A stretch of 5,527 bases of DNA from the NCBI GenBank assembly GCA_030151745.1, contig JASLDA010000514.1:1-5527 (forward strand). Reading direction: 5' to 3'. Of the stretch, positions 1 to 5,468 are shown one piece after another. The stretch comes from Chitinophagaceae bacterium. Its GTDB lineage: Bacteria; Bacteroidota; Bacteroidia; Chitinophagales; Chitinophagaceae. Position 1 is the stretch's first letter, and every line of letters begins with the position of its first letter. Position numbers and translations under genes: made by a program. A model generated the notes under the pieces. The model made no database searches. It was not told the origin of the DNA and saw only the letters and a list, made by a program, of their open reading frames with translations.

Positions 1-880
1 GCTCGTTCAACACCCCGTCGAGTCGTTCCGGGGAATACGTCGCCTTCGAGACGGCCAGGAACTCCGGATTCCGCAGATAGCCGGGCAACCCGGAGGGATC
101 CATCCCGCCCGCCAGCATCCCGGTCAGGTCGTATTCGGGAATGGACGTGATGCCCACGGAGACCGAAGCATCGGATTCGCTCCGGATCGTCGCCTGCGCC
201 GCGGTTTTCAGCGCGACGAGCGCCACCAGCACCATGGCCGCGACGCCGGCCCGCCTCATGTTCAGGCCCAGGGTCGAAAGCTGCCCGGGGGCCCGCCACC
301 TGGCCAGCGCGCCGATGCAGGGCAACATCAGGATGGGCGCGACGATCATGCCCTGCTGGCGGGTCAACGCCGCCGGGATCAGCAACAGGATCGGCAGCAG
401 CCACCACAAGGGATTCGCGTTGCGGTGCGCGGACAACAGCAGGATCGCGGCGATTGCCGATCCGGCCAGGGCGGCGAACAGGACGTCCTTCCAGATGATG
501 CCGGCAAACAGAAAGACGACCGGGTTCAGCACCAGGATGATGGCGACGAGGTGAATGACCACCTTCTTCGCCAGGGATCCGCCTTGTCCGGATTGCCGGC
601 CCAGTGGCCCGAAGGGCGCAACCAGCAGGAAGCCGGCGTAAATCAGCAGCGCATCGACGGCGACCAGGGTGGCGGTGGAATGCACGCCCCCGCCCCACCA
701 CCTGAGGAGCGCCGACATGAAGGGCGGCGACCAGGACAGGGCCCGCCCCGTCCTGGCCTCCTCCATCTGGTTGGAGGAGTCCATGGACAGATGCCCCGGG
801 TAATGGACGAACAGGGCGAACGCCGCCAGGACAACGGCAGCGATCGCCCATGCGTACCAGCCCCTACGCTCCCCTCGCAC
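1..880 (-). CDS. Polytopic membrane protein, possible GT-C-type glycosyltransferase (3' truncated by window)
   Basis: An open frame of 293 codons that starts at GTG 880 and runs off the left edge. After a basic N-terminus (RGERRG) comes a transmembrane segment (about 9-25), then a presumed periplasmic loop with HLSMDSSNQMEEA (30-42) and WSPPFMSALLRWW (50-62). Further hydrophobic segments lie at about 68-90, 106-128, 133-150, 158-171, 175-195 and 211-228. WKD (130-132) and LTRQQG (172-177) sit at segment edges. From about 230 the chain is a soluble region, probably periplasmic. An acidic residue in the first outer loop (D34), multiple helices and conserved polar loop edges are typical of GT-C enzymes that use polyprenyl-phosphate sugars, and the pattern recalls families such as GT39-like or DUF6020. 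I cannot confirm the family, and a non-enzymatic role in glycan export or polymerisation is possible. It follows the lipoprotein after only nine bases. Confidence 0.8.
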   Translation of the reverse strand, partial: MRGERRGWYAWAIAAVVLAAFALFVHYPGHLSMDSSNQMEEARTGRALSWSPPFMSALLRWWGGGVHSTATLVAVDALLIYAGFLLVAPFGPLGRQSGQGGSLAKKVVIHLVAIILVLNPVVFLFAGIIWKDVLFAALAGSAIAAILLLSAHRNANPLWWLLPILLLIPAALTRQQGMIVAPILMLPCIGALARWRAPGQLSTLGLNMRRAGVAAMVLVALVALKTAAQATIRSESDASVSVGITSIPEYDLTGMLAGGMDPSGLPGYLRNPEFLAVSKATYSPERLDGVLNE

Positions 881-887
881 TGCCCGT

Positions 888-892
888 CCTCA
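888..892 (-). promoter_or_regulatory. Ribosome binding site overlapping the lipoprotein stop, deciding a GTG start
   Basis: TGAGG contains the lipoprotein stop codon TGA and a GAGG Shine-Dalgarno placed seven bases before GTG 880. The TGA is in frame with this GTG, so the following gene cannot start earlier. This supports GTG and coupled translation. Confidence 0.65.
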
Positions 893-1435
893 GTCGAGCT
901 TGAAGCCGCGTCCCAGTGCGCACGCGCCGGCGGAACCATCCAGGTTCACGCCATACCATCCCGACGGCAGTTGCGACATGTCCACGTCGAACGACACCCC
1001 GGCCTTGGCATAGGCGCCGTTGCCGCCCTGCGCCTGGTCGACGTCGCCGCGATCCCCGCGCGCCGGGATGTCCGCCACCCAGAACTTCGACTGGTCGCTG
1101 TTGTGGACGACGAACTGCAGCTTGTCGCCGACGCCGTGGCTGGCGGTATCGATGTACCAGCCTTCGATCCTGACGTTCGCGGACTTGGCGACTTCGGGCG
1201 CGGTCCCGTCGGCGGACTTGCCGCCGATCATCTCGATGTTGCACTTCGACTTGTCGCAGTTGTCTTCGACCGGCTTGCGCGCGGCGTCCTCCTTCAGCGC
1301 CACGCCCGGCGCCAGGGCCGCGGCCTGGGCCGGCTTGCCCGCAGCCGCGGGAGCTTCGACCGGCGCATCCTGTCCGCAGGCGCTCAGCATGGCCAGTGCT
1401 GCACAGACGCCGATCACTTTCAGATTGTCACGCAT
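890..1435 (-). CDS. Envelope lipoprotein with GWxxD/RxDV beta domain
   Basis: Predicted lipoprotein of 181 residues. A short basic N-terminus (MRDNLK), a hydrophobic stretch (7-17) and the lipobox LSAC with Cys20 indicate signal peptidase II processing. Gly at +2, with no Asp, favours sorting to the outer membrane. Residues 21-58 are an Ala/Pro-rich low-complexity tether, followed by C60-DKSK-C65. From about 86 to the end lies a beta-rich domain: EGWYID (91-96), LQFVVHN (106-112), ARGDRGDV (125-132), AGVSFDVDM (145-153), LPSGWYGVNL (156-165), with a third Cys at 172. The spacing of its conserved-looking positions matches the N-terminal domain of the GT4 enzyme in the same operon. The function is unknown: it may bind or help export the glycan, but no enzyme motif is visible. 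A small number of residues after Cys172 close the domain, so the protein appears complete. Confidence 0.85.
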   Translation of the reverse strand: MRDNLKVIGVCAALAMLSACGQDAPVEAPAAAGKPAQAAALAPGVALKEDAARKPVEDNCDKSKCNIEMIGGKSADGTAPEVAKSANVRIEGWYIDTASHGVGDKLQFVVHNSDQSKFWVADIPARGDRGDVDQAQGGNGAYAKAGVSFDVDMSQLPSGWYGVNLDGSAGACALGRGFKLD

Positions 1436-1441
1436 GGGAAT

Positions 1442-1446
1442 TCCTT
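1442..1446 (-). promoter_or_regulatory. Ribosome binding site of the lipoprotein gene
   Basis: AAGGA lies six bases before ATG 1435, in the 35-base gap after the oxygenase stop. This is the largest gap in the operon. I see no convincing -35/-10 pair or terminator in it. Confidence 0.65.
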
Positions 1447-1470
1447 GGTTATGGGCTTGTTCGGGGAGGC

Positions 1471-2655
1471 TCAGCGATCGTGCACGTGCCCGACGTCGCC
1501 CGAGGAGTCGTAGTACACGATGGCTCCCTTGGCGAAGTTGTGGGTCACCACCGAACGCCGCGACAGGTCCGTGTTGCGCCGGAGAGTGCCTTCATGCATC
1601 AGGTTTTCGTGCCAGACCAGGATGTCGCCTCTCTTGGCATGGTACTTCTTCGGCGTGAAGTCGCCGCCGTCGAGCAGGTTGCGCCACTTCGACACCACCT
1701 TTTCGCCGAATTCCTTCCAGTCGCCGCGAACCTTCGCCGCGCCGGCGTCCTTCATGTACACGCGCGGCAGGCGATGGCTGCCGGGATAGACGGCCAGCTC
1801 GCCGGAATCGGGGCGGACGTCCTCCAGCGCGACCCACACGCCACACATCATCCCGGCCGGGAACGGCGTCAGGTGCACCGTGTCCTGGTGGGCGTCCTGC
1901 TGGCTGCCGTAGACATAGACCAGCGACTGGCACGGCTGCGATTCGGCGCCGAACACCAGCGACAGGAAGCGGTGGATCGGCGGGTGCAGCCAGATGTCGC
2001 GGATCGCGGGGAACGACACGTGCATCTGCTCCAGGCGCTGGCTGGAACCATCCTGGTAGCCCTGGTAGGAGGTCGCGACGGCCTTGTCGAGCGCGCCGTT
2101 GGCGGCATCGACCATCGCCTCCGGCAACTTGTCGTTCAGCACCACGAAGCCGTCACGCAGGAAATCGCGCAGCAGCGCCGCCTCCGCGTCGCTGATCTCG
2201 CCCGCCCCGAGCATCCGTTCGACGCGCGCATCCGCGTCGGGCTGGTCCAGCCACGAACTGACGAAGCGGGCTGCGGGCTGGTACACGCCGCTGTCGCAAT
2301 CGCCGGGATAGACCGCCGGCACCGCGGCCGCGGCCAGCGCGTCCCTGACGTCGCCGGCCAGCTTCCCGGTGTTCGCCACGTCCACTTCGGTCGCGGTCCC
2401 GTACGCGCCACTCGCGCCCTCGATCTCGATCGCAAGCTTGCGCCGGCCGTTTTCCAGCAGGTGGGTATTGAAGTTGACGTGCACGCGGCCGTCGTGGTGG
2501 CGCGCCACCTGCCCTTCGCTGACGAGGTGGCCGTCGACGCTGACGCGCAGGTGCAGGGCATCGCCGGCCGACGCCGGCACCGCGAGGATCGCGCGCAACA
2601 GCCCGGACACCTGTCCGGCGGACGTCCACTCGGTTGGAACTTCTACGATCTTCAT
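1471..2655 (-). CDS. PhyH-family Fe(II)/2-oxoglutarate dioxygenase with N-terminal beta domain
   Basis: Predicted non-haem iron oxygenase of 394 residues, related to phytanoyl-CoA dioxygenases, which hydroxylate substrates using O2 and 2-oxoglutarate. Residues about 1-95 form a beta-strand-rich, Ig-like-looking domain (LHLRVSVDGHLVSEGQV, then KLAIEIEG). The oxygenase part starts near 147. DAHQD (254-258) gives the HxD iron ligands H256 and D258. GELAVYPGSHRLPRVY (285-300) is the typical PhyH strand and loop. KRGDILVWHENLMHEG (341-356) supplies the distal His, most likely H354, and R366 or R367 is placed to bind the 2-oxoglutarate carboxylate. The full facial triad is present, so it is probably active. 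It has no signal peptide and is probably cytosolic. In this locus it could hydroxylate a sugar, lipid carrier or acyl precursor, but substrates of this family cannot be predicted from sequence. The start is fixed by AAGGA at five bases. Confidence 0.9.
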   Translation of the reverse strand: MKIVEVPTEWTSAGQVSGLLRAILAVPASAGDALHLRVSVDGHLVSEGQVARHHDGRVHVNFNTHLLENGRRKLAIEIEGASGAYGTATEVDVANTGKLAGDVRDALAAAAVPAVYPGDCDSGVYQPAARFVSSWLDQPDADARVERMLGAGEISDAEAALLRDFLRDGFVVLNDKLPEAMVDAANGALDKAVATSYQGYQDGSSQRLEQMHVSFPAIRDIWLHPPIHRFLSLVFGAESQPCQSLVYVYGSQQDAHQDTVHLTPFPAGMMCGVWVALEDVRPDSGELAVYPGSHRLPRVYMKDAGAAKVRGDWKEFGEKVVSKWRNLLDGGDFTPKKYHAKRGDILVWHENLMHEGTLRRNTDLSRRSVVTHNFAKGAIVYYDSSGDVGHVHDR

Positions 2656-2656
2656 T

Positions 2657-2806
2657 TCATTCCTTTCCTTTCAAACGCGTCGCGACATGGCGGATGGCGC
2701 CGGCGACGCCCATTTCACGGCCGAGGCGCAGCGCGGTTCCCAGCCGCCGCCTCGCCAGAAACCTGTTGGACGATGTTTCCACGAGCTTGGTGAACACACC
2801 GCCCAT
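2657..2806 (-). CDS. 49-residue reading frame: frameshifted GT8 C-terminus or small coupled gene
   Basis: This frame fills the space between the GT8-like stop and the oxygenase start. It begins with an ATG that shares one base with the preceding TGA (TGATG) and ends in TGA one base before the oxygenase ATG. The product is basic and probably helical (for example RFLARRRLGTALRLGREMG at 15-33), with mostly G/C third codon positions as in the neighbours. There is no Shine-Dalgarno at normal spacing before its ATG; the nearest GGAG is 20 bases away. A stand-alone gene would therefore depend on re-initiation. The alternative is that it is the natural C-terminus of the GT8-like protein, joined through the A9 run by a -1 shift to read KKKSLMGG. 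The helix resembles the Arg/Ala linker of the GT4 enzyme only in composition. No family is recognised. Confidence 0.45.
   Translation of the reverse strand: MGGVFTKLVETSSNRFLARRRLGTALRLGREMGVAGAIRHVATRLKGKE
2661..2665 (-). promoter_or_regulatory. Ribosome binding site of the oxygenase gene
   Basis: AAGGA, with a second GGAAA just upstream, lies five bases before ATG 2655. It forms the last Lys-Gly-Lys-Glu codons of the 49-residue frame, so the oxygenase start site is embedded in that frame's 3' end. Confidence 0.7.
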
Positions 2807-3867
2807 CAGGCTTTTTTTTTGAAGTACTCCGGGTGCTCGAGCGGTCCCTGCGTTTCCATCCACGTCTTCAGGGACGGCGTGCCCGCGGCAAACGGATCGG
2901 GATACGCTTCCTGCAGGTCGGGCCGCGCGCGGTACAGGCGACGGTGCTCCAGCGGGATCGGCGTTCCGTCGGAATAGCTGCCGAACTTCCAGCGCACGGC
3001 GGCGGCCGGATCGCGGTCGTCGAACTGCGCTTCCGCCGCATACCAGTCGACCAGCTCCATCAGCGCCGCGTTGCCCGGCGCGTTCTTCTGCGCCATCACC
3101 CGGTGCGCGCCGCTGTCGAAGCCGGTGAAGTGGTAGAAGCCGAGCGGCAGGCCCTGCACGCGGAAGCCGTGTTCGCGGCTGCCCTCGAAACGGCGGGTCG
3201 AGATGTTCCAGGTGGCGACGTTGAAGCGCGGGCTCTTGAGGATCGAAACCTCGTCGAAGAATGCCGGCGCGAGGTCGATCCAGCGCTGGTCGGTGAACAG
3301 CCCGGCGGGAATGTCGGCGATGCAGAAGTGGTAGATGCGGTCCGCCCACCAGCGCGCGAAGCGCTTGCCTTCCGCGGTCGGGCGCACGCCGAGGAACCCG
3401 AGGTTGTAGACGCCGTGCTTGAGGCTGCTGATCTCGTTGTCGCGGATGGCGTCGAGCGTCGTTTCCGGCGTGGTCTGGTGCGGCGTCAGCACCACGCTGG
3501 CGGCGTCCAGGGCCGCGAGCATGTCGTCGAGGCGATCGAACAGCACCATGTCGGGATCGAAATACAGCACGCGATCGACGCCCGGCTCGTCGAGGAACTT
3601 CATCAGCGCGAACGGCTTGATCGCGGTGGCCAGCTCGACGATGGAATGGAAATAGGTCCAGCGGAGCTTGTCGGGGATGTCCAGCTGGTCGATCGCCACC
3701 ACCCGGTCCAGCGGCTCGCGGGCGAAATCGATTCCGGGGTCGGCTTCGTCGGCCAGCGCCAGCACGATCTCGAACTCGGGATGGTGCTGGCGCAGGGACG
3801 CGAACAGCTTCCTCACCTTCGGCAGGTAGTTCGTGGCGGCGGAGGTGAAGGCGACGGTTTTTCCCAT
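2806..3867 (-). CDS. GT8-like (GT-A fold) glycosyltransferase
   Basis: Predicted cytosolic glycosyltransferase of 353 residues, resembling the GT8/nucleotide-diphospho-sugar transferase superfamily. The N-terminus (VAFTSAATNYLPKVRKL) opens a Rossmann-like GT-A fold. YFDPDMVLFD (102-111) carries the DxD metal and nucleotide-sugar site as D104-P-D106. YNLGFLGV (154-161) matches the Asn-x-Gly-Phe motif after the catalytic centre. DQRW (193-196) and NVATWNI (216-222) follow, then FYHFTGFD (244-251), equivalent to the HFxG motif near the C-terminus of GT8 enzymes. A PDPF segment (323-326) and Trp336 mark a C-terminal extension seen in polysaccharide-locus relatives. ATG 3867 has AGGGA at six bases and overlaps the preceding stop. 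The frame ends oddly: TTC, three AAA codons, GCC, TGA. A -1 shift in the A9 tract would extend it to about 403 residues, so the true C-terminus is uncertain. The sugar donor is unknown. Confidence 0.88.
   Translation of the reverse strand: MGKTVAFTSAATNYLPKVRKLFASLRQHHPEFEIVLALADEADPGIDFAREPLDRVVAIDQLDIPDKLRWTYFHSIVELATAIKPFALMKFLDEPGVDRVLYFDPDMVLFDRLDDMLAALDAASVVLTPHQTTPETTLDAIRDNEISSLKHGVYNLGFLGVRPTAEGKRFARWWADRIYHFCIADIPAGLFTDQRWIDLAPAFFDEVSILKSPRFNVATWNISTRRFEGSREHGFRVQGLPLGFYHFTGFDSGAHRVMAQKNAPGNAALMELVDWYAAEAQFDDRDPAAAVRWKFGSYSDGTPIPLEHRRLYRARPDLQEAYPDPFAAGTPSLKTWMETQGPLEHPEYFKKKA
2812..2820 (-). other. A9 homopolymer, candidate slippage or frameshift site
   Basis: On the coding strand nine consecutive A residues are read as three Lys codons, followed by GCC TGA. 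The last seven A fit the -1 slippery pattern X XXY YYZ as A AAA AAA. A GGAG lies about eight bases before that heptamer, similar in layout to the stimulatory Shine-Dalgarno upstream of the dnaX frameshift site, and a weak hairpin (GGTG TGTT CACC) lies 11 bases after the run. The same run could also slip during transcription, or could be a sequencing or assembly length error. It is the longest homopolymer I see in this GC-rich window. Confidence 0.5.
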
Positions 3868-5468
3868 TACGGTTCCCTGGTGGCAGGCGGGCGCGCGAAA
3901 CCGCGCGCGGCAAAGCCCATTATCTCATGCACCGCCGTGACGGCATCCACGGCGCTGATCACCAGTCCGCGGTCATAGCCGGCGACGCGTTCCGCCGGCG
4001 CGCCCAGAGGGAATACCGCCGTCGGCACGCCCATGCCCATGTATTCGGCGGTCACGAAGGAAAACGTCTCGGCACAGATCGAAGGCAGGAAGGCCAGCGA
4101 AACGCCGTGGCGCTCCATCAGTGCCGGCAGTTCCGCATGCGCGTATTCCCCGAGGACTTCGATGCCGTCGCCCTCGTCGTGCTGCTCCAGGGTTCCGAAT
4201 ACCACGATCCGCAGCGGCAACGCGCGCTCGCGGACCAGCGCCGCCATTTCCTTGAGCACCAGCGCGCCCTTGGGGATGCTGATGTGGCCGGCCACGCCGA
4301 CCACGATTTCGTTGCCGGCGGGCGGCGCGCGGAAGCGCGCGGGCAACGGCGCGACCGCATGCGGCTCGATGCGCACGGCTTCGTCGCGCAGGGACGGATA
4401 GGCGCGGCGCAGCAGGTCGACCGAGGCCGCGGAAAAGGCGACGATGCCGTCCGCGCGTTCCAGCAACCGCCGCCAGGCCGCGCGCCAGGCCGGGATGCCG
4501 GGGCCGCGGTAACCCATGGTATTGGCTGCATTGCGCGGCAGGCAGCCCTCGCAGGCGCTCAGGTCGGGAATCCCGCAGAAACGGTTGCCCGCGTCGATCA
4601 GGGTCCACGATGGGCAGGCGGCGAAAAAATCGTGCACGTAGACCGTCAACGATCCGCCGGCATCGCGGCGCGCGGCGCACCATTCGACCAGCCCGAGCGG
4701 ATCGTCGAAGGACACGAGCTCGTTGACGTGGACATCCAGCTGCTGGGCGGGCGAAAACAGCCGCAACACGCCCGGCACGTCCTCGACGATCCAGGCATGG
4801 GTCGCGCCGCGCCACGTCATGGCGACCCGGTAGCGCAATTCATGCAGCACCGGCGACACCCGCAGCACCGGCCGGCCGTCGGCCGCCAGGCGATCCACCA
4901 GCGCGTTGGCGAAACGGTTGGCGCCGCCGCCCATGGCATGGTCGAACACGACATGCGACGGCGGTTTCCGCAGCGACCACAGGACCCGCGCCGGCCACGC
5001 GCCCATGCGCGCCAGCGCGGCGCGGGCGCCTTGGCCAAGGCGCGACAAGGCCGCCCGCAGGCCGTCGCGGCGCAACTTGGCCAGCACGCGCGCCCGCAAT
5101 GACGAGCCGTTGCCGTCGGCGGCGAGGCCGGCCGCGGACAGCGCCTGGAGCGGGAGGTCGACCTCGCGGCGGCTGCCGTCACGGAGGCGAATGGACATCC
5201 GCGCCCCCTCGATCGGCAGGGCCAGCCCGGGCACGTCCCCCAGGATCAGGAAGCCGCTGTTCATCGCATGGGGAATCTGCGGCCGGTCCTTGCCGACGTC
5301 CTCGCGGCGGCTGCCGGGAATGCAGGCCACCGTCGCGCGGCTGCCGTGCGCGCCATGGAATTCCAGCTCGAGCGCGGCGACCGGCTGTCCGGGATCCAGG
5401 CACCAGCCCCAACCGAAACACCTGCCATTCCTCACCACGATGGAATCGACCTGGCAAAGGATCGCCAT
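3867..5468 (-). CDS. GT4-type glycosyltransferase with N-terminal beta-rich accessory domain
   Basis: Predicted cytosolic, nucleotide-sugar-dependent retaining glycosyltransferase of 533 residues, longer than the roughly 350-400 of a plain GT4 enzyme. Residues 1-110 form a beta-rich domain with GWGWCLD (19-25), REDV (55-58) and SGF (71-73). Residues 122-168 are a basic Arg/Ala-rich helical linker. The catalytic part starts near 172 with the glycine-rich GGGANRFANAL (179-189, a typical GT-B N-terminal loop), followed by VHD (278-280) and a cysteine group at 285, 298, 306 and 309. The C-terminal Rossmann half shows GVAGHISIPKG (391-401) and an EX7E motif (E467 to E475, in AETFSFVTAEYMGMGVP), the hallmark of GT4 nucleotide-sugar binding. 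ATG at 5468 is chosen because it overlaps the upstream TGA (TGATG); a TTG one codon earlier (5471) is an alternative with slightly better spacing from GGAG at 5482-5479. The last base overlaps the next start codon. The sugar and acceptor are unknown. Confidence 0.9.
   Translation of the reverse strand: MAILCQVDSIVVRNGRCFGWGWCLDPGQPVAALELEFHGAHGSRATVACIPGSRREDVGKDRPQIPHAMNSGFLILGDVPGLALPIEGARMSIRLRDGSRREVDLPLQALSAAGLAADGNGSSLRARVLAKLRRDGLRAALSRLGQGARAALARMGAWPARVLWSLRKPPSHVVFDHAMGGGANRFANALVDRLAADGRPVLRVSPVLHELRYRVAMTWRGATHAWIVEDVPGVLRLFSPAQQLDVHVNELVSFDDPLGLVEWCAARRDAGGSLTVYVHDFFAACPSWTLIDAGNRFCGIPDLSACEGCLPRNAANTMGYRGPGIPAWRAAWRRLLERADGIVAFSAASVDLLRRAYPSLRDEAVRIEPHAVAPLPARFRAPPAGNEIVVGVAGHISIPKGALVLKEMAALVRERALPLRIVVFGTLEQHDEGDGIEVLGEYAHAELPALMERHGVSLAFLPSICAETFSFVTAEYMGMGVPTAVFPLGAPAERVAGYDRGLVISAVDAVTAVHEIMGFAARGFARPPATREP
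3874..3878 (-). promoter_or_regulatory. Ribosome binding site of the GT8-like gene, inside the GT4 gene
   Basis: AGGGA lies six bases before ATG 3867 and is wholly inside the last codons of the upstream glycosyltransferase gene. The stop and start overlap as TAATG. This fixes the start codon and suggests coupled translation of the two transferases. Confidence 0.75.

Noticed and set aside
643..939. Minus-strand frame of 98 codons spanning the lipoprotein end and the membrane gene start
   Set aside because: It overlaps both genes out of frame and gives an Arg/Gly/Ser/Pro-rich product. The hydrophobic frame from GTG 880 is clearly the coding one.
1040..1061. RGDRGD in the lipoprotein as an integrin-type adhesion motif
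   Set aside because: RGD triplets arise easily in Arg/Gly/Asp-rich high-GC proteins, and here the second copy coincides with the RxDV position shared with the GT4 domain, so a structural explanation is preferred.
1437..1444. GGAATTCC palindrome just before the lipoprotein start
   Set aside because: Only eight bases and explained by the Shine-Dalgarno and spacer; too short to call an operator.
1555..1570. RR-S-VVTH region of the oxygenase considered as the distal iron ligand (H372)
   Set aside because: The spacing to the Arg and the PhyH pattern fit H354 in LMHEG better; H372 lies after the expected 2-oxoglutarate Arg.
2563..2578. GCCGGC N4 GCCGGC inverted repeat
   Set aside because: It lies inside the coding sequence of the oxygenase N-terminal domain and is the kind of short GC palindrome common in such genomes; there is no T-run to make a terminator.
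1396..2793. Long plus-strand open frame of 465 codons opposite the oxygenase gene
   Set aside because: It is antisense to a gene with clear family motifs, its product is rich in Arg, His, Val and Ala without recognisable domains, and such open frames are expected opposite G/C-third-position codons in high-GC DNA. The same applies to plus-strand frames at 425-1513, 2833-3978 and 3927-5102.
2807..3913. Minus-strand frame running through the GT8-like gene up to 3913
   Set aside because: Upstream of the A9 run it is an Arg/Pro/Ala-rich out-of-frame reading of the GT8-like gene. Only its last part, 2806-2657, is considered possibly real and is listed separately.
4624..4629. Second homopolymer (six T on the coding strand) in the GT4 gene
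   Set aside because: It encodes the Asp-Phe-Phe segment in a conserved-looking region, the alternative frames do not give a sensible product, and the frame continues normally.
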